The notes: generated by a model not told the origin, from the letters alone. Numbered from the stretch's first letter, positions 1-12,978 are shown. The stretch is DNA of 64,000 nt from Phytophthora sp. 'mugwort' (GCA_033558025.1 JAUCEF010000011.1:1178001-1242000); one strand, 5' to 3'. Program-made: numbers and translations.

Positions 1-133
1 GTAAATACGTGTGTTGCGAGGCCGCATACAGTGAATGGGGAGCGAGACGCTGAAGCGAGGCAGCCGATACGACAGCAGAGCCGAACAGAAGGCGAAACGA
101 GCGCTGGCGATGCATGGCGTGCGGCAACATAAA

Positions 134-237
134 TCCGAGTGGCCGGAATCGAACCAGCGACCAATTGATTTCCGAGTATACTGAAACACAGTATAGAACA
201 CTACAGTCAATCGCTCTACCAACTGAGCTACACTCGG
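134..237 (-). tRNA. tRNA-Tyr (GUA) with 31-nt intron, unit 1
   Basis: Read on the minus strand, the acceptor arm pairs perfectly over 7 bp (ccgagtg with cactcgg) and starts with C1-G72 followed by A73, the eukaryotic Tyr identity set. The D-arm (gctc/gagc), the 5-bp anticodon stem (attga/tcaat), the T-arm and both internal Pol III boxes (A box tagctcagttgg, B box ggttcgattcc) are intact. The loop gives anticodon GTA. The exons are 237-201 and 169-134 (73 nt mature); the intron is 200-170, after position 37, and holds a 7-bp perfect hairpin (189-195 with 177-183). This unit carries the rare markers caggtcc and gatgacggc. Confidence 0.97.
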
Positions 238-883
238 TCCTAATTCAACAACCACACCAAAACTCCTCACCTCGCTGCGTAGCTCCTACGCAGACAACCA
301 CAACTTCTACAGCATGCACCACGCGGTCACAGCCTACCGGCGCCTCCTCGCTACCGGTTCCACGCATCCGCACGCACTCAACTACCGTCCGAGGCTCAGT
401 CGGACCTGGTTCGCTCACCCACTTGTCACGCTCTGTAGCGAACACCCAACGCTTTCCATGGCCCCCGCGACGTCCTCAGCCGCGCCGCGGACGCACTGAC
501 AGGTCCGTCACCGGTCCTCGGTTCCAGAATGTAAGCTAAAGAAAAATCAGTAATCTACGATCTGCGCCTATAGTCGGCGGAGCTGATAGCGATGACGGCA
601 TTTCGCCGGTGTAGATGAGTGAACGGACAGCCGCACTGCTTCCCAGCCTGCACGACTCCCATGGCCTTGTATCTCGATCGCCAGAAGCAGTCTGGAGAGC
701 GGAGTGTAAATTGTTTGTCTCGGTTCGGACGCAAAAGCCAATATCAAAACGTAAATACGTGTGTTGCGAGGCCGCATACAGTGAATGGGGAGCGAGACGC
801 TGAAGCGAGGCAGCCGATACGACAGCAGAGCCGAACAGAAGGCGAAACGAGCGCTGGTGATGCATGGCGTGCGGCAACATAAA

Positions 884-987
884 TCCGAGTGGCCGGAATC
901 GAACCAGCGACCAATTGATTTCCGAGTATACTGAAACACAGTATAGAACACTACAGTCAATCGCTCTACCAACTGAGCTACACTCGG
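884..987 (-). tRNA. tRNA-Tyr (GUA), unit 2
   Basis: Same gene and intron as unit 1. Unit markers outside the tRNA: gggtccgtc, gatggcggc. Confidence 0.96.
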
Positions 988-1633
988 TCCTAATTCAACA
1001 ACCACACCAAAACTCCTCACCTCGCTGCGTAGCTCCTACGCAGACAACCACAACTTCTACAGCATGCACCACGCGGTCACAGCCTACCGGCGCCTCCTCG
1101 CTACCGGTTCCACGCATCCGCACGCACTCAACTACCGTCCGAGGCTCAGTCGGACCTGGTTCGCTCACCCACTTGTCACGCTCTGTAGCGAACACCCAAC
1201 GCTTTCCATGGCCCCCGCGACGTCCTCAGCCGCGCCGCGGACGCACTGACGGGTCCGTCACCGGTCCTCGGTTCCAGAATGTAAGCTAAAGAAAAATCAG
1301 TAATCTACGATCTGCGCCTATAGTCGGCGGAGCTGATAGCGATGGCGGCATTTCGCCGGTGTAGATGAGTGAACGGACAGCCGCACTGCTTCCCAGCCTG
1401 CACGACTCCCATGGCCTTGTATCTCGATCGCCAGAAGCAGTCTGGAGAGCGGAGTGTAAATTGTTTGTCTCGGTTCGGACGCAAAAGCCAATATCAAAAC
1501 GTAAATACGTGTGTTGCGAGGCCGCATACAGTGAATGGGGAGCGAGACGCTGAAGCGAGGCAGCCGATACGACAGCAGAGCCGAACAGAAGGCGAAACGA
1601 GCGCTGGTGATGCATGGCGTGCGGCAACATAAA

Positions 1634-1737
1634 TCCGAGTGGCCGGAATCGAACCAGCGACCAATTGATTTCCGAGTATACTGAAACACAGTATAGAACA
1701 CTACAGTCAATCGCTCTACCAACTGAGCTACACTCGG
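1634..1737 (-). tRNA. tRNA-Tyr (GUA), unit 3
   Basis: Intact copy with intron. Its unit has gggtccgcc and the gtgagtgggg variant. Confidence 0.96.
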
Positions 1738-2383
1738 TCCTAATTCAACAACCACACCAAAACTCCTCACCTCGCTGCGTAGCTCCTACGCAGACAACCA
1801 CAACTTCTACAGCATGCACCACGCGGTCACAGCCTACCGGCGCCTCCTCGCTACCGGTTCCACGCATCCGCACGCACTCAACTACCGTCCGAGGCTCAGT
1901 CGGACCTGGTTCGCTCACCCACTTGTCACGCTCTGTAGCGAACACCCAACGCTTTCCATGGCCCCCGCGACGTCCTCAGCCGCGCCGCGGACGCACTGAC
2001 GGGTCCGCCACCGGTCCTCGGTTCCAGAATGTAAGCTAAAGAAAAATCAGTAATCTACGATCTGCGCCTATAGTCGGCGGAGCTGATAGCGATGGCGGCA
2101 TTTCGCCGGTGTAGATGAGTGAACGGACAGCCGCACTGCTTCCCAGCCTGCACGACTCCCATGGCCTTGTATCTCGATCGCCAGAAGCAGTCTGGAGAGC
2201 GGAGTGTAAATTGTTTGTCTCGGTTCGGACGCAAAAGCCAATATCAAAACGTAAATACGTGTGTTGCGAGGCCGCATACAGTGAGTGGGGAGCGAGACGC
2301 TGAAGCGAGGCAGCCGATACGACAGCAGAGCCGAACAGAAGGCGAAACGAGCGCTGGTGATGCATGGCGTGCGGCAACATAAA

Positions 2384-2487
2384 TCCGAGTGGCCGGAATC
2401 GAACCAGCGACCAATTGATTTCCGAGTATACTGAAACACAGTATAGAACACTACAGTCAATCGCTCTACCAACTGAGCTACACTCGG
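2384..2487 (-). tRNA. tRNA-Tyr (GUA), unit 4
   Basis: Intact copy with intron. Unit markers match unit 3 (gggtccgcc, gtgagtgggg), suggesting a recent duplication of one unit. Confidence 0.96.
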
Positions 2488-3133
2488 TCCTAATTCAACA
2501 ACCACACCAAAACTCCTCACCTCGCTGCGTAGCTCCTACGCAGACAACCACAACTTCTACAGCATGCACCACGCGGTCACAGCCTACCGGCGCCTCCTCG
2601 CTACCGGTTCCACGCATCCGCACGCACTCAACTACCGTCCGAGGCTCAGTCGGACCTGGTTCGCTCACCCACTTGTCACGCTCTGTAGCGAACACCCAAC
2701 GCTTTCCATGGCCCCCGCGACGTCCTCAGCCGCGCCGCGGACGCACTGACGGGTCCGCCACCGGTCCTCGGTTCCAGAATGTAAGCTAAAGAAAAATCAG
2801 TAATCTACGATCTGCGCCTATAGTCGGCGGAGCTGATAGCGATGGCGGCATTTCGCCGGTGTAGATGAGTGAACGGACAGCCGCACTGCTTCCCAGCCTG
2901 CACGACTCCCATGGCCTTGTATCTCGATCGCCAGAAGCAGTCTGGAGAGCGGAGTGTAAATTGTTTGTCTCGGTTCGGACGCAAAAGCCAATATCAAAAC
3001 GTAAATACGTGTGTTGCGAGGCCGCATACAGTGAGTGGGGAGCGAGACGCTGAAGCGAGGCAGCCGATACGACAGCAGAGCCGAACAGAAGGCGAAACGA
3101 GCGCTGGTGATGCATGGCGTGCGGCAACATAAA

Positions 3134-3237
3134 TCCGAGTGGCCGGAATCGAACCAGCGACCAATTGATTTCCGAGTATACTGAAACACAGTATAGAACA
3201 CTACAGTCAATCGCTCTACCAACTGAGCTACACTCGG
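3134..3237 (-). tRNA. tRNA-Tyr (GUA), unit 5
   Basis: Intact copy with intron. First unit with gtccaaggc, and the first of three consecutive 747-bp units. Confidence 0.96.
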
Positions 3238-3880
3238 TCCTAATTCAACAACCACACCAAAACTCCTCACCTCGCTGCGTAGCTCCTACGCAGACAACCA
3301 CAACTTCTACAGCATGCACCACGCGGTCACAGCCTACCGGCGCCTCCTCGCTACCGGTTCCACGCATCCGCACGCACTCAACTACCGTCCAAGGCTCAGT
3401 CGGACCTGGTTCGCTCACCCACTTGTCACGCTCTGTAGCGAACACCCAACGCTTTCCATGGCCCCCGCGACGTCCTCAGCCGCGCCGCGGACGCACTGAC
3501 GGGTCCGCCACCGGTCCTCGGTTCCAGAATGTAAGCTAAAGAAAAATCAGTAATCTACGATCTGCGCCTATAGTCGGCGGCTGATAGCGATGGCGGCATT
3601 TCGCCGGTGTAGATGAGTGAACGGACAGCCGCACTGCTTCCCAGCCTGCACGACTCCCATGGCCTTGTATCTCGATCGCCAGAAGCAGTCTGGAGAGCGG
3701 AGTGTAAATTGTTTGTCTCGGTTCGGACGCAAAAGCCAATATCAAAACGTAAATACGTGTGTTGCGAGGCCGCATACAGTGAATGGGAGCGAGACGCTGA
3801 AGCGAGGCAGCCGATACGACAGCAGAGCCGACCAGAAGGCGAAACGAGCGCTGGTGATGCATGGCGTGCGGCAACATAAA

Positions 3881-3984
3881 TCCGAGTGGCCGGAATCGAA
3901 CCAGCGACCAATTGATTTCCGAGTATACTGAAACACAGTATAGAACACTACAGTCAATCGCTCTACCAACTGAGCTACACTCGG
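3881..3984 (-). tRNA. tRNA-Tyr (GUA), unit 6
   Basis: Intact copy with intron in a 747-bp unit with gtccaaggc and gccgaccag. Confidence 0.96.
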
Positions 3985-4627
3985 TCCTAATTCAACAACC
4001 ACACCAAAACTCCTCACCTCGCTGCGTAGCTCCTACGCAGACAACCACAACTTCTACAGCATGCACCACGCGGTCACAGCCTACCGGCGCCTCCTCGCTA
4101 CCGGTTCCACGCATCCGCACGCACTCAACTACCGTCCAAGGCTCAGTCGGACCTGGTTCGCTCACCCACTTGTCACGCTCTGTAGCGAACACCCAACGCT
4201 TTCCATGGCCCCCGCGACGTCCTCAGCCGCGCCGCGGACGCACTGACGGGTCCGCCACCGGTCCTCGGTTCCAGAATGTAAGCTAAAGAAAAATCAGTAA
4301 TCTACGATCTGCGCCTATAGTCGGCGGCTGATAGCGATGGCGGCATTTCGCCGGTGTAGATGAGTGAACGGACAGCCGCACTGCTTCCCAGCCTGCACGA
4401 CTCCCATGGCCTTGTATCTCGATCGCCAGAAGCAGTCTGGAGAGCGGAGTGTAAATTGTTTGTCTCGGTTCGGACGCAAAAGCCAATATCAAAACGTAAA
4501 TACGTGTGTTGCGAGGCCGCATACAGTGAATGGGAGCGAGACGCTGAAGCGAGGCAGCCGATACGACAGCAGAGCCGACCAGAAGGCGAAACGAGCGCTG
4601 GTGATGCATGGCGTGCGGCAACATAAA

Positions 4628-4731
4628 TCCGAGTGGCCGGAATCGAACCAGCGACCAATTGATTTCCGAGTATACTGAAACACAGTATAGAACACTACAG
4701 TCAATCGCTCTACCAACTGAGCTACACTCGG
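4628..4731 (-). tRNA. tRNA-Tyr (GUA), unit 7
   Basis: Intact copy with intron. Third consecutive 747-bp unit. Confidence 0.96.
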
Positions 4732-5374
4732 TCCTAATTCAACAACCACACCAAAACTCCTCACCTCGCTGCGTAGCTCCTACGCAGACAACCACAACTT
4801 CTACAGCATGCACCACGCGGTCACAGCCTACCGGCGCCTCCTCGCTACCGGTTCCACGCATCCGCACGCACTCAACTACCGTCCAAGGCTCAGTCGGACC
4901 TGGTTCGCTCACCCACTTGTCACGCTCTGTAGCGAACACCCAACGCTTTCCATGGCCCCCGCGACGTCCTCAGCCGCGCCGCGGACGCACTGACGGGTCC
5001 GCCACCGGTCCTCGGTTCCAGAATGTAAGCTAAAGAAAAATCAGTAATCTACGATCTGCGCCTATAGTCGGCGGCTGATAGCGATGGCGGCATTTCGCCG
5101 GTGTAGATGAGTGAACGGACAGCCGCACTGCTTCCCAGCCTGCACGACTCCCATGGCCTTGTATCTCGATCGCCAGAAGCAGTCTGGAGAGCGGAGTGTA
5201 AATTGTTTGTCTCGGTTCGGACGCAAAAGCCAATATCAAAACGTAAATACGTGTGTTGCGAGGCCGCATACAGTGAATGGGAGCGAGACGCTGAAGCGAG
5301 GCAGCCGATACGACAGCAGAGCCGACCAGAAGGCGAAACGAGCGCTGGTGATGCATGGCGTGCGGCAACATAAA

Positions 5375-5478
5375 TCCGAGTGGCCGGAATCGAACCAGCG
5401 ACCAATTGATTTCCGAGTATACTGAAACACAGTATAGAACACTACAGTCAATCGCTCTACCAACTGAGCTACACTCGG
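5375..5478 (-). tRNA. tRNA-Tyr (GUA), unit 8
   Basis: Intact copy with intron. Its unit carries gacggcatc in place of gacgtcctc, a variant found otherwise only in the last unit, 25. Confidence 0.96.
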
Positions 5479-6124
5479 TCCTAATTCAACAACCACACCA
5501 AAACTCCTCACCTCGCTGCGTAGCTCCTACGCAGACAACCACAACTTCTACAGCATGCACCACGCGGTCACAGCCTACCGGCGCCTCCTCGCTACCGGTT
5601 CCACGCATCCGCACGCACTCAACTACCGTCCGAGGCTCAGTCGGACCTGGTTCGCTCACCCACTTGTCACGCTCTGTAGCGAACACCCAACGCTTTCCAT
5701 GGCCCCCGCGACGGCATCAGCCGCGCCGCGGACGCACTGACGGGTCCGTCACCGGTCCTCGGTTCCAGAATGTAAGCTAAAGAAAAATCAGTAATCTACG
5801 ATCTGCGCCTATAGTCGGCGGAGCTGATAGCGATGGCGGCATTTCGCCGGTGTAGATGAGTGAACGGACAGCCGCACTGCTTCCCAGCCTGCACGACTCC
5901 CATGGCCTTGTATCTCGATCGCCAGAAGCAGTCTGGAGAGCGGAGTGTAAATTGTTTGTCTCGGTTCGGACGCAAAAGCCAATATCAAAACGTAAATACG
6001 TGTGTTGCGAGGCCGCATACAGTGAATGGGGAGCGAGACGCTGAAGCGAGGCAGCCGATACGACAGCAGAGCCGAACAGAAGGCGAAACGAGCGCTGGTG
6101 ATGCATGGCGTGCGGCAACATAAA

Positions 6125-6228
6125 TCCGAGTGGCCGGAATCGAACCAGCGACCAATTGATTTCCGAGTATACTGAAACACAGTATAGAACACTACAGTCA
6201 ATCGCTCTACCAACTGAGCTACACTCGG
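6125..6228 (-). tRNA. tRNA-Tyr (GUA), unit 9
   Basis: Intact copy with intron in a consensus 750-bp unit. Confidence 0.96.
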
Positions 6229-6874
6229 TCCTAATTCAACAACCACACCAAAACTCCTCACCTCGCTGCGTAGCTCCTACGCAGACAACCACAACTTCTA
6301 CAGCATGCACCACGCGGTCACAGCCTACCGGCGCCTCCTCGCTACCGGTTCCACGCATCCGCACGCACTCAACTACCGTCCGAGGCTCAGTCGGACCTGG
6401 TTCGCTCACCCACTTGTCACGCTCTGTAGCGAACACCCAACGCTTTCCATGGCCCCCGCGACGTCCTCAGCCGCGCCGCGGACGCACTGACGGGTCCGTC
6501 ACCGGTCCTCGGTTCCAGAATGTAAGCTAAAGAAAAATCAGTAATCTACGATCTGCGCCTATAGTCGGCGGAGCTGATAGCGATGGCGGCATTTCGCCGG
6601 TGTAGATGAGTGAACGGACAGCCGCACTGCTTCCCAGCCTGCACGACTCCCATGGCCTTGTATCTCGATCGCCAGAAGCAGTCTGGAGAGCGGAGTGTAA
6701 ATTGTTTGTCTCGGTTCGGACGCAAAAGCCAATATCAAAACGTAAATACGTGTGTTGCGAGGCCGCATACAGTGAATGGGGAGCGAGACGCTGAAGCGAG
6801 GCAGCCGATACGACAGCAGAGCCGAACAGAAGGCGAAACGAGCGCTGGTGATGCATGGCGTGCGGCAACATAAA

Positions 6875-6978
6875 TCCGAGTGGCCGGAATCGAACCAGCG
6901 ACCAATTGATTTCCGAGTATACTGAAACACAGTATAGAACACTACAGTCAATCGCTCTACCAACTGAGCTACACTCGG
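6875..6978 (-). tRNA. tRNA-Tyr (GUA), unit 10
   Basis: Intact copy with intron in a consensus 750-bp unit. Confidence 0.96.
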
Positions 6979-7624
6979 TCCTAATTCAACAACCACACCA
7001 AAACTCCTCACCTCGCTGCGTAGCTCCTACGCAGACAACCACAACTTCTACAGCATGCACCACGCGGTCACAGCCTACCGGCGCCTCCTCGCTACCGGTT
7101 CCACGCATCCGCACGCACTCAACTACCGTCCGAGGCTCAGTCGGACCTGGTTCGCTCACCCACTTGTCACGCTCTGTAGCGAACACCCAACGCTTTCCAT
7201 GGCCCCCGCGACGTCCTCAGCCGCGCCGCGGACGCACTGACGGGTCCGTCACCGGTCCTCGGTTCCAGAATGTAAGCTAAAGAAAAATCAGTAATCTACG
7301 ATCTGCGCCTATAGTCGGCGGAGCTGATAGCGATGGCGGCATTTCGCCGGTGTAGATGAGTGAACGGACAGCCGCACTGCTTCCCAGCCTGCACGACTCC
7401 CATGGCCTTGTATCTCGATCGCCAGAAGCAGTCTGGAGAGCGGAGTGTAAATTGTTTGTCTCGGTTCGGACGCAAAAGCCAATATCAAAACGTAAATACG
7501 TGTGTTGCGAGGCCGCATACAGTGAATGGGGAGCGAGACGCTGAAGCGAGGCAGCCGATACGACAGCAGAGCCGAACAGAAGGCGAAACGAGCGCTGGTG
7601 ATGCATGGCGTGCGGCAACATAAA

Positions 7625-7728
7625 TCCGAGTGGCCGGAATCGAACCAGCGACCAATTGATTTCCGAGTATACTGAAACACAGTATAGAACACTACAGTCA
7701 ATCGCTCTACCAACTGAGCTACACTCGG
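7625..7728 (-). tRNA. tRNA-Tyr (GUA), unit 11
   Basis: Intact copy with intron in a consensus 750-bp unit. Confidence 0.96.
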
Positions 7729-8374
7729 TCCTAATTCAACAACCACACCAAAACTCCTCACCTCGCTGCGTAGCTCCTACGCAGACAACCACAACTTCTA
7801 CAGCATGCACCACGCGGTCACAGCCTACCGGCGCCTCCTCGCTACCGGTTCCACGCATCCGCACGCACTCAACTACCGTCCGAGGCTCAGTCGGACCTGG
7901 TTCGCTCACCCACTTGTCACGCTCTGTAGCGAACACCCAACGCTTTCCATGGCCCCCGCGACGTCCTCAGCCGCGCCGCGGACGCACTGACGGGTCCGTC
8001 ACCGGTCCTCGGTTCCAGAATGTAAGCTAAAGAAAAATCAGTAATCTACGATCTGCGCCTATAGTCGGCGGAGCTGATAGCGATGGCGGCATTTCGCCGG
8101 TGTAGATGAGTGAACGGACAGCCGCACTGCTTCCCAGCCTGCACGACTCCCATGGCCTTGTATCTCGATCGCCAGAAGCAGTCTGGAGAGCGGAGTGTAA
8201 ATTGTTTGTCTCGGTTCGGACGCAAAAGCCAATATCAAAACGTAAATACGTGTGTTGCGAGGCCGCATACAGTGAATGGGGAGCGAGACGCTGAAGCGAG
8301 GCAGCCGATACGACAGCAGAGCCGAACAGAAGGCGAAACGAGCGCTGGTGATGCATGGCGTGCGGCAACATAAA

Positions 8375-8478
8375 TCCGAGTGGCCGGAATCGAACCAGCA
8401 ACCAATTGATTTCCGAGTATACTGAAACACAGTATAGAACACTACAGTCAATCGCTCTACCAACTGAGCTACACTCGG
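8375..8478 (-). tRNA. tRNA-Tyr (GUA), unit 12, with a variable-loop substitution
   Basis: The only copy with a change inside the mature tRNA that I found: plus-strand G to A at 8400, that is C to T at the last base of the variable loop (position 48 by standard numbering). Position 48 normally pairs with a purine at 15 and stays a pyrimidine here, so the fold should hold. Confidence 0.94.
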
Positions 8479-9124
8479 TCCTAATTCAACAACCACACCA
8501 AAACTCCTCACCTCGCTGCGTAGCTCCTACGCAGACAACCACAACTTCTACAGCATGCACCACGCGGTCACAGCCTACCGGCGCCTCCTCGCTACCGGTT
8601 CCACGCATCCGCACGCACTCAACTACCGTCCGAGGCTCAGTCGGACCTGGTTCGCTCACCCACTTGTCACGCTCTGTAGCGAACACCCAACGCTTTCCAT
8701 GGCCCCCGCGACGTCCTCAGCCGCGCCGCGGACGCACTGACGGGTCCGTCACCGGTCCTCGGTTCCAGAATGTAAGCTAAAGAAAAATCAGTAATCTACG
8801 ATCTGCGCCTATAGTCGGCGGAGCTGATAGCGATGGCGGCATTTCGCCGGTGTAGATGAGTGAACGGACAGCCGCACTGCTTCCCAGCCTGCACGACTCC
8901 CATGGCCTTGTATCTCGATCGCCAGAAGCAGTCTGGAGAGCGGAGTGTAAATTGTTTGTCTCGGTTCGGACGCAAAAGCCAATATCAAAACGTAAATACG
9001 TGTGTTGCGAGGCCGCATACAGTGAATGGGGAGCGAGACGCTGAAGCGAGGCAGCCGATACGACAGCAGAGCCGAACAGAAGGCGAAACGAGCGCTGGTG
9101 ATGCATGGCGTGCGGCAACATAAA

Positions 9125-9228
9125 TCCGAGTGGCCGGAATCGAACCAGCGACCAATTGATTTCCGAGTATACTGAAACACAGTATAGAACACTACAGTCA
9201 ATCGCTCTACCAACTGAGCTACACTCGG
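9125..9228 (-). tRNA. tRNA-Tyr (GUA), unit 13
   Basis: Intact copy with intron. Its unit has the gatgacggc marker and precedes a unit with the ctttccag marker, as unit 19 does. Confidence 0.96.
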
Positions 9229-9874
9229 TCCTAATTCAACAACCACACCAAAACTCCTCACCTCGCTGCGTAGCTCCTACGCAGACAACCACAACTTCTA
9301 CAGCATGCACCACGCGGTCACAGCCTACCGGCGCCTCCTCGCTACCGGTTCCACGCATCCGCACGCACTCAACTACCGTCCGAGGCTCAGTCGGACCTGG
9401 TTCGCTCACCCACTTGTCACGCTCTGTAGCGAACACCCAACGCTTTCCATGGCCCCCGCGACGTCCTCAGCCGCGCCGCGGACGCACTGACGGGTCCGTC
9501 ACCGGTCCTCGGTTCCAGAATGTAAGCTAAAGAAAAATCAGTAATCTACGATCTGCGCCTATAGTCGGCGGAGCTGATAGCGATGACGGCATTTCGCCGG
9601 TGTAGATGAGTGAACGGACAGCCGCACTGCTTCCCAGCCTGCACGACTCCCATGGCCTTGTATCTCGATCGCCAGAAGCAGTCTGGAGAGCGGAGTGTAA
9701 ATTGTTTGTCTCGGTTCGGACGCAAAAGCCAATATCAAAACGTAAATACGTGTGTTGCGAGGCCGCATACAGTGAATGGGGAGCGAGACGCTGAAGCGAG
9801 GCAGCCGATACGACAGCAGAGCCGAACAGAAGGCGAAACGAGCGCTGGTGATGCATGGCGTGCGGCAACATAAA

Positions 9875-9978
9875 TCCGAGTGGCCGGAATCGAACCAGCG
9901 ACCAATTGATTTCCGAGTATACTGAAACACAGTATAGAACACTACAGTCAATCGCTCTACCAACTGAGCTACACTCGG
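9875..9978 (-). tRNA. tRNA-Tyr (GUA), unit 14
   Basis: Intact copy with intron. Unit markers: gggtccgcc, ctttccag, gctggcgatg. Confidence 0.96.
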
Positions 9979-10624
9979 TCCTAATTCAACAACCACACCA
10001 AAACTCCTCACCTCGCTGCGTAGCTCCTACGCAGACAACCACAACTTCTACAGCATGCACCACGCGGTCACAGCCTACCGGCGCCTCCTCGCTACCGGTT
10101 CCACGCATCCGCACGCACTCAACTACCGTCCGAGGCTCAGTCGGACCTGGTTCGCTCACCCACTTGTCACGCTCTGTAGCGAACACCCAACGCTTTCCAT
10201 GGCCCCCGCGACGTCCTCAGCCGCGCCGCGGACGCACTGACGGGTCCGCCACCGGTCCTCGGTTCCAGAATGTAAGCTAAAGAAAAATCAGTAATCTACG
10301 ATCTGCGCCTATAGTCGGCGGAGCTGATAGCGATGGCGGCATTTCGCCGGTGTAGATGAGTGAACGGACAGCCGCACTGCTTTCCAGCCTGCACGACTCC
10401 CATGGCCTTGTATCTCGATCGCCAGAAGCAGTCTGGAGAGCGGAGTGTAAATTGTTTGTCTCGGTTCGGACGCAAAAGCCAATATCAAAACGTAAATACG
10501 TGTGTTGCGAGGCCGCATACAGTGAATGGGGAGCGAGACGCTGAAGCGAGGCAGCCGATACGACAGCAGAGCCGAACAGAAGGCGAAACGAGCGCTGGCG
10601 ATGCATGGCGTGCGGCAACATAAA

Positions 10625-10728
10625 TCCGAGTGGCCGGAATCGAACCAGCGACCAATTGATTTCCGAGTATACTGAAACACAGTATAGAACACTACAGTCA
10701 ATCGCTCTACCAACTGAGCTACACTCGG
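10625..10728 (-). tRNA. tRNA-Tyr (GUA), unit 15
   Basis: Intact copy with intron. Unit has gggtccgcc and gctggcgatg but the common cttcccag. Confidence 0.96.
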
Positions 10729-11374
10729 TCCTAATTCAACAACCACACCAAAACTCCTCACCTCGCTGCGTAGCTCCTACGCAGACAACCACAACTTCTA
10801 CAGCATGCACCACGCGGTCACAGCCTACCGGCGCCTCCTCGCTACCGGTTCCACGCATCCGCACGCACTCAACTACCGTCCGAGGCTCAGTCGGACCTGG
10901 TTCGCTCACCCACTTGTCACGCTCTGTAGCGAACACCCAACGCTTTCCATGGCCCCCGCGACGTCCTCAGCCGCGCCGCGGACGCACTGACGGGTCCGCC
11001 ACCGGTCCTCGGTTCCAGAATGTAAGCTAAAGAAAAATCAGTAATCTACGATCTGCGCCTATAGTCGGCGGAGCTGATAGCGATGGCGGCATTTCGCCGG
11101 TGTAGATGAGTGAACGGACAGCCGCACTGCTTCCCAGCCTGCACGACTCCCATGGCCTTGTATCTCGATCGCCAGAAGCAGTCTGGAGAGCGGAGTGTAA
11201 ATTGTTTGTCTCGGTTCGGACGCAAAAGCCAATATCAAAACGTAAATACGTGTGTTGCGAGGCCGCATACAGTGAATGGGGAGCGAGACGCTGAAGCGAG
11301 GCAGCCGATACGACAGCAGAGCCGAACAGAAGGCGAAACGAGCGCTGGCGATGCATGGCGTGCGGCAACATAAA

Positions 11375-11478
11375 TCCGAGTGGCCGGAATCGAACCAGCG
11401 ACCAATTGATTTCCGAGTATACTGAAACACAGTATAGAACACTACAGTCAATCGCTCTACCAACTGAGCTACACTCGG
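11375..11478 (-). tRNA. tRNA-Tyr (GUA), unit 16
   Basis: Intact copy with intron. Unit has gggtccgcc. Confidence 0.96.
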
Positions 11479-12124
11479 TCCTAATTCAACAACCACACCA
11501 AAACTCCTCACCTCGCTGCGTAGCTCCTACGCAGACAACCACAACTTCTACAGCATGCACCACGCGGTCACAGCCTACCGGCGCCTCCTCGCTACCGGTT
11601 CCACGCATCCGCACGCACTCAACTACCGTCCGAGGCTCAGTCGGACCTGGTTCGCTCACCCACTTGTCACGCTCTGTAGCGAACACCCAACGCTTTCCAT
11701 GGCCCCCGCGACGTCCTCAGCCGCGCCGCGGACGCACTGACGGGTCCGCCACCGGTCCTCGGTTCCAGAATGTAAGCTAAAGAAAAATCAGTAATCTACG
11801 ATCTGCGCCTATAGTCGGCGGAGCTGATAGCGATGGCGGCATTTCGCCGGTGTAGATGAGTGAACGGACAGCCGCACTGCTTCCCAGCCTGCACGACTCC
11901 CATGGCCTTGTATCTCGATCGCCAGAAGCAGTCTGGAGAGCGGAGTGTAAATTGTTTGTCTCGGTTCGGACGCAAAAGCCAATATCAAAACGTAAATACG
12001 TGTGTTGCGAGGCCGCATACAGTGAATGGGGAGCGAGACGCTGAAGCGAGGCAGCCGATACGACAGCAGAGCCGAACAGAAGGCGAAACGAGCGCTGGTG
12101 ATGCATGGCGTGCGGCAACATAAA

Positions 12125-12228
12125 TCCGAGTGGCCGGAATCGAACCAGCGACCAATTGATTTCCGAGTATACTGAAACACAGTATAGAACACTACAGTCA
12201 ATCGCTCTACCAACTGAGCTACACTCGG
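12125..12228 (-). tRNA. tRNA-Tyr (GUA), unit 17
   Basis: Intact copy with intron. Its unit has a private change, gagtgag at about 12781. Confidence 0.96.
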
Positions 12229-12874
12229 TCCTAATTCAACAACCACACCAAAACTCCTCACCTCGCTGCGTAGCTCCTACGCAGACAACCACAACTTCTA
12301 CAGCATGCACCACGCGGTCACAGCCTACCGGCGCCTCCTCGCTACCGGTTCCACGCATCCGCACGCACTCAACTACCGTCCGAGGCTCAGTCGGACCTGG
12401 TTCGCTCACCCACTTGTCACGCTCTGTAGCGAACACCCAACGCTTTCCATGGCCCCCGCGACGTCCTCAGCCGCGCCGCGGACGCACTGACGGGTCCGTC
12501 ACCGGTCCTCGGTTCCAGAATGTAAGCTAAAGAAAAATCAGTAATCTACGATCTGCGCCTATAGTCGGCGGAGCTGATAGCGATGGCGGCATTTCGCCGG
12601 TGTAGATGAGTGAACGGACAGCCGCACTGCTTCCCAGCCTGCACGACTCCCATGGCCTTGTATCTCGATCGCCAGAAGCAGTCTGGAGAGCGGAGTGTAA
12701 ATTGTTTGTCTCGGTTCGGACGCAAAAGCCAATATCAAAACGTAAATACGTGTGTTGCGAGGCCGCATACAGTGAATGGGGAGTGAGACGCTGAAGCGAG
12801 GCAGCCGATACGACAGCAGAGCCGAACAGAAGGCGAAACGAGCGCTGGTGATGCATGGCGTGCGGCAACATAAA

Positions 12875-12978
12875 TCCGAGTGGCCGGAATCGAACCAGCG
12901 ACCAATTGATTTCCGAGTATACTGAAACACAGTATAGAACACTACAGTCAATCGCTCTACCAACTGAGCTACACTCGG
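12875..12978 (-). tRNA. tRNA-Tyr (GUA), unit 18
   Basis: Intact copy with intron. Unit has gggtccgtc and gtgagtgggg, identical in markers to unit 23. Confidence 0.96.

Noticed and set aside
568..1020. 150-aa minus-strand ORF (and its 141-, 114-, 87-aa partners) repeated in every array unit
   Set aside because: It runs through the tRNA; SVAQLVERL is the well-known false translation of a tRNA D-arm. The ORFs are conserved only because the DNA units are near-identical, with no independent sign of coding.
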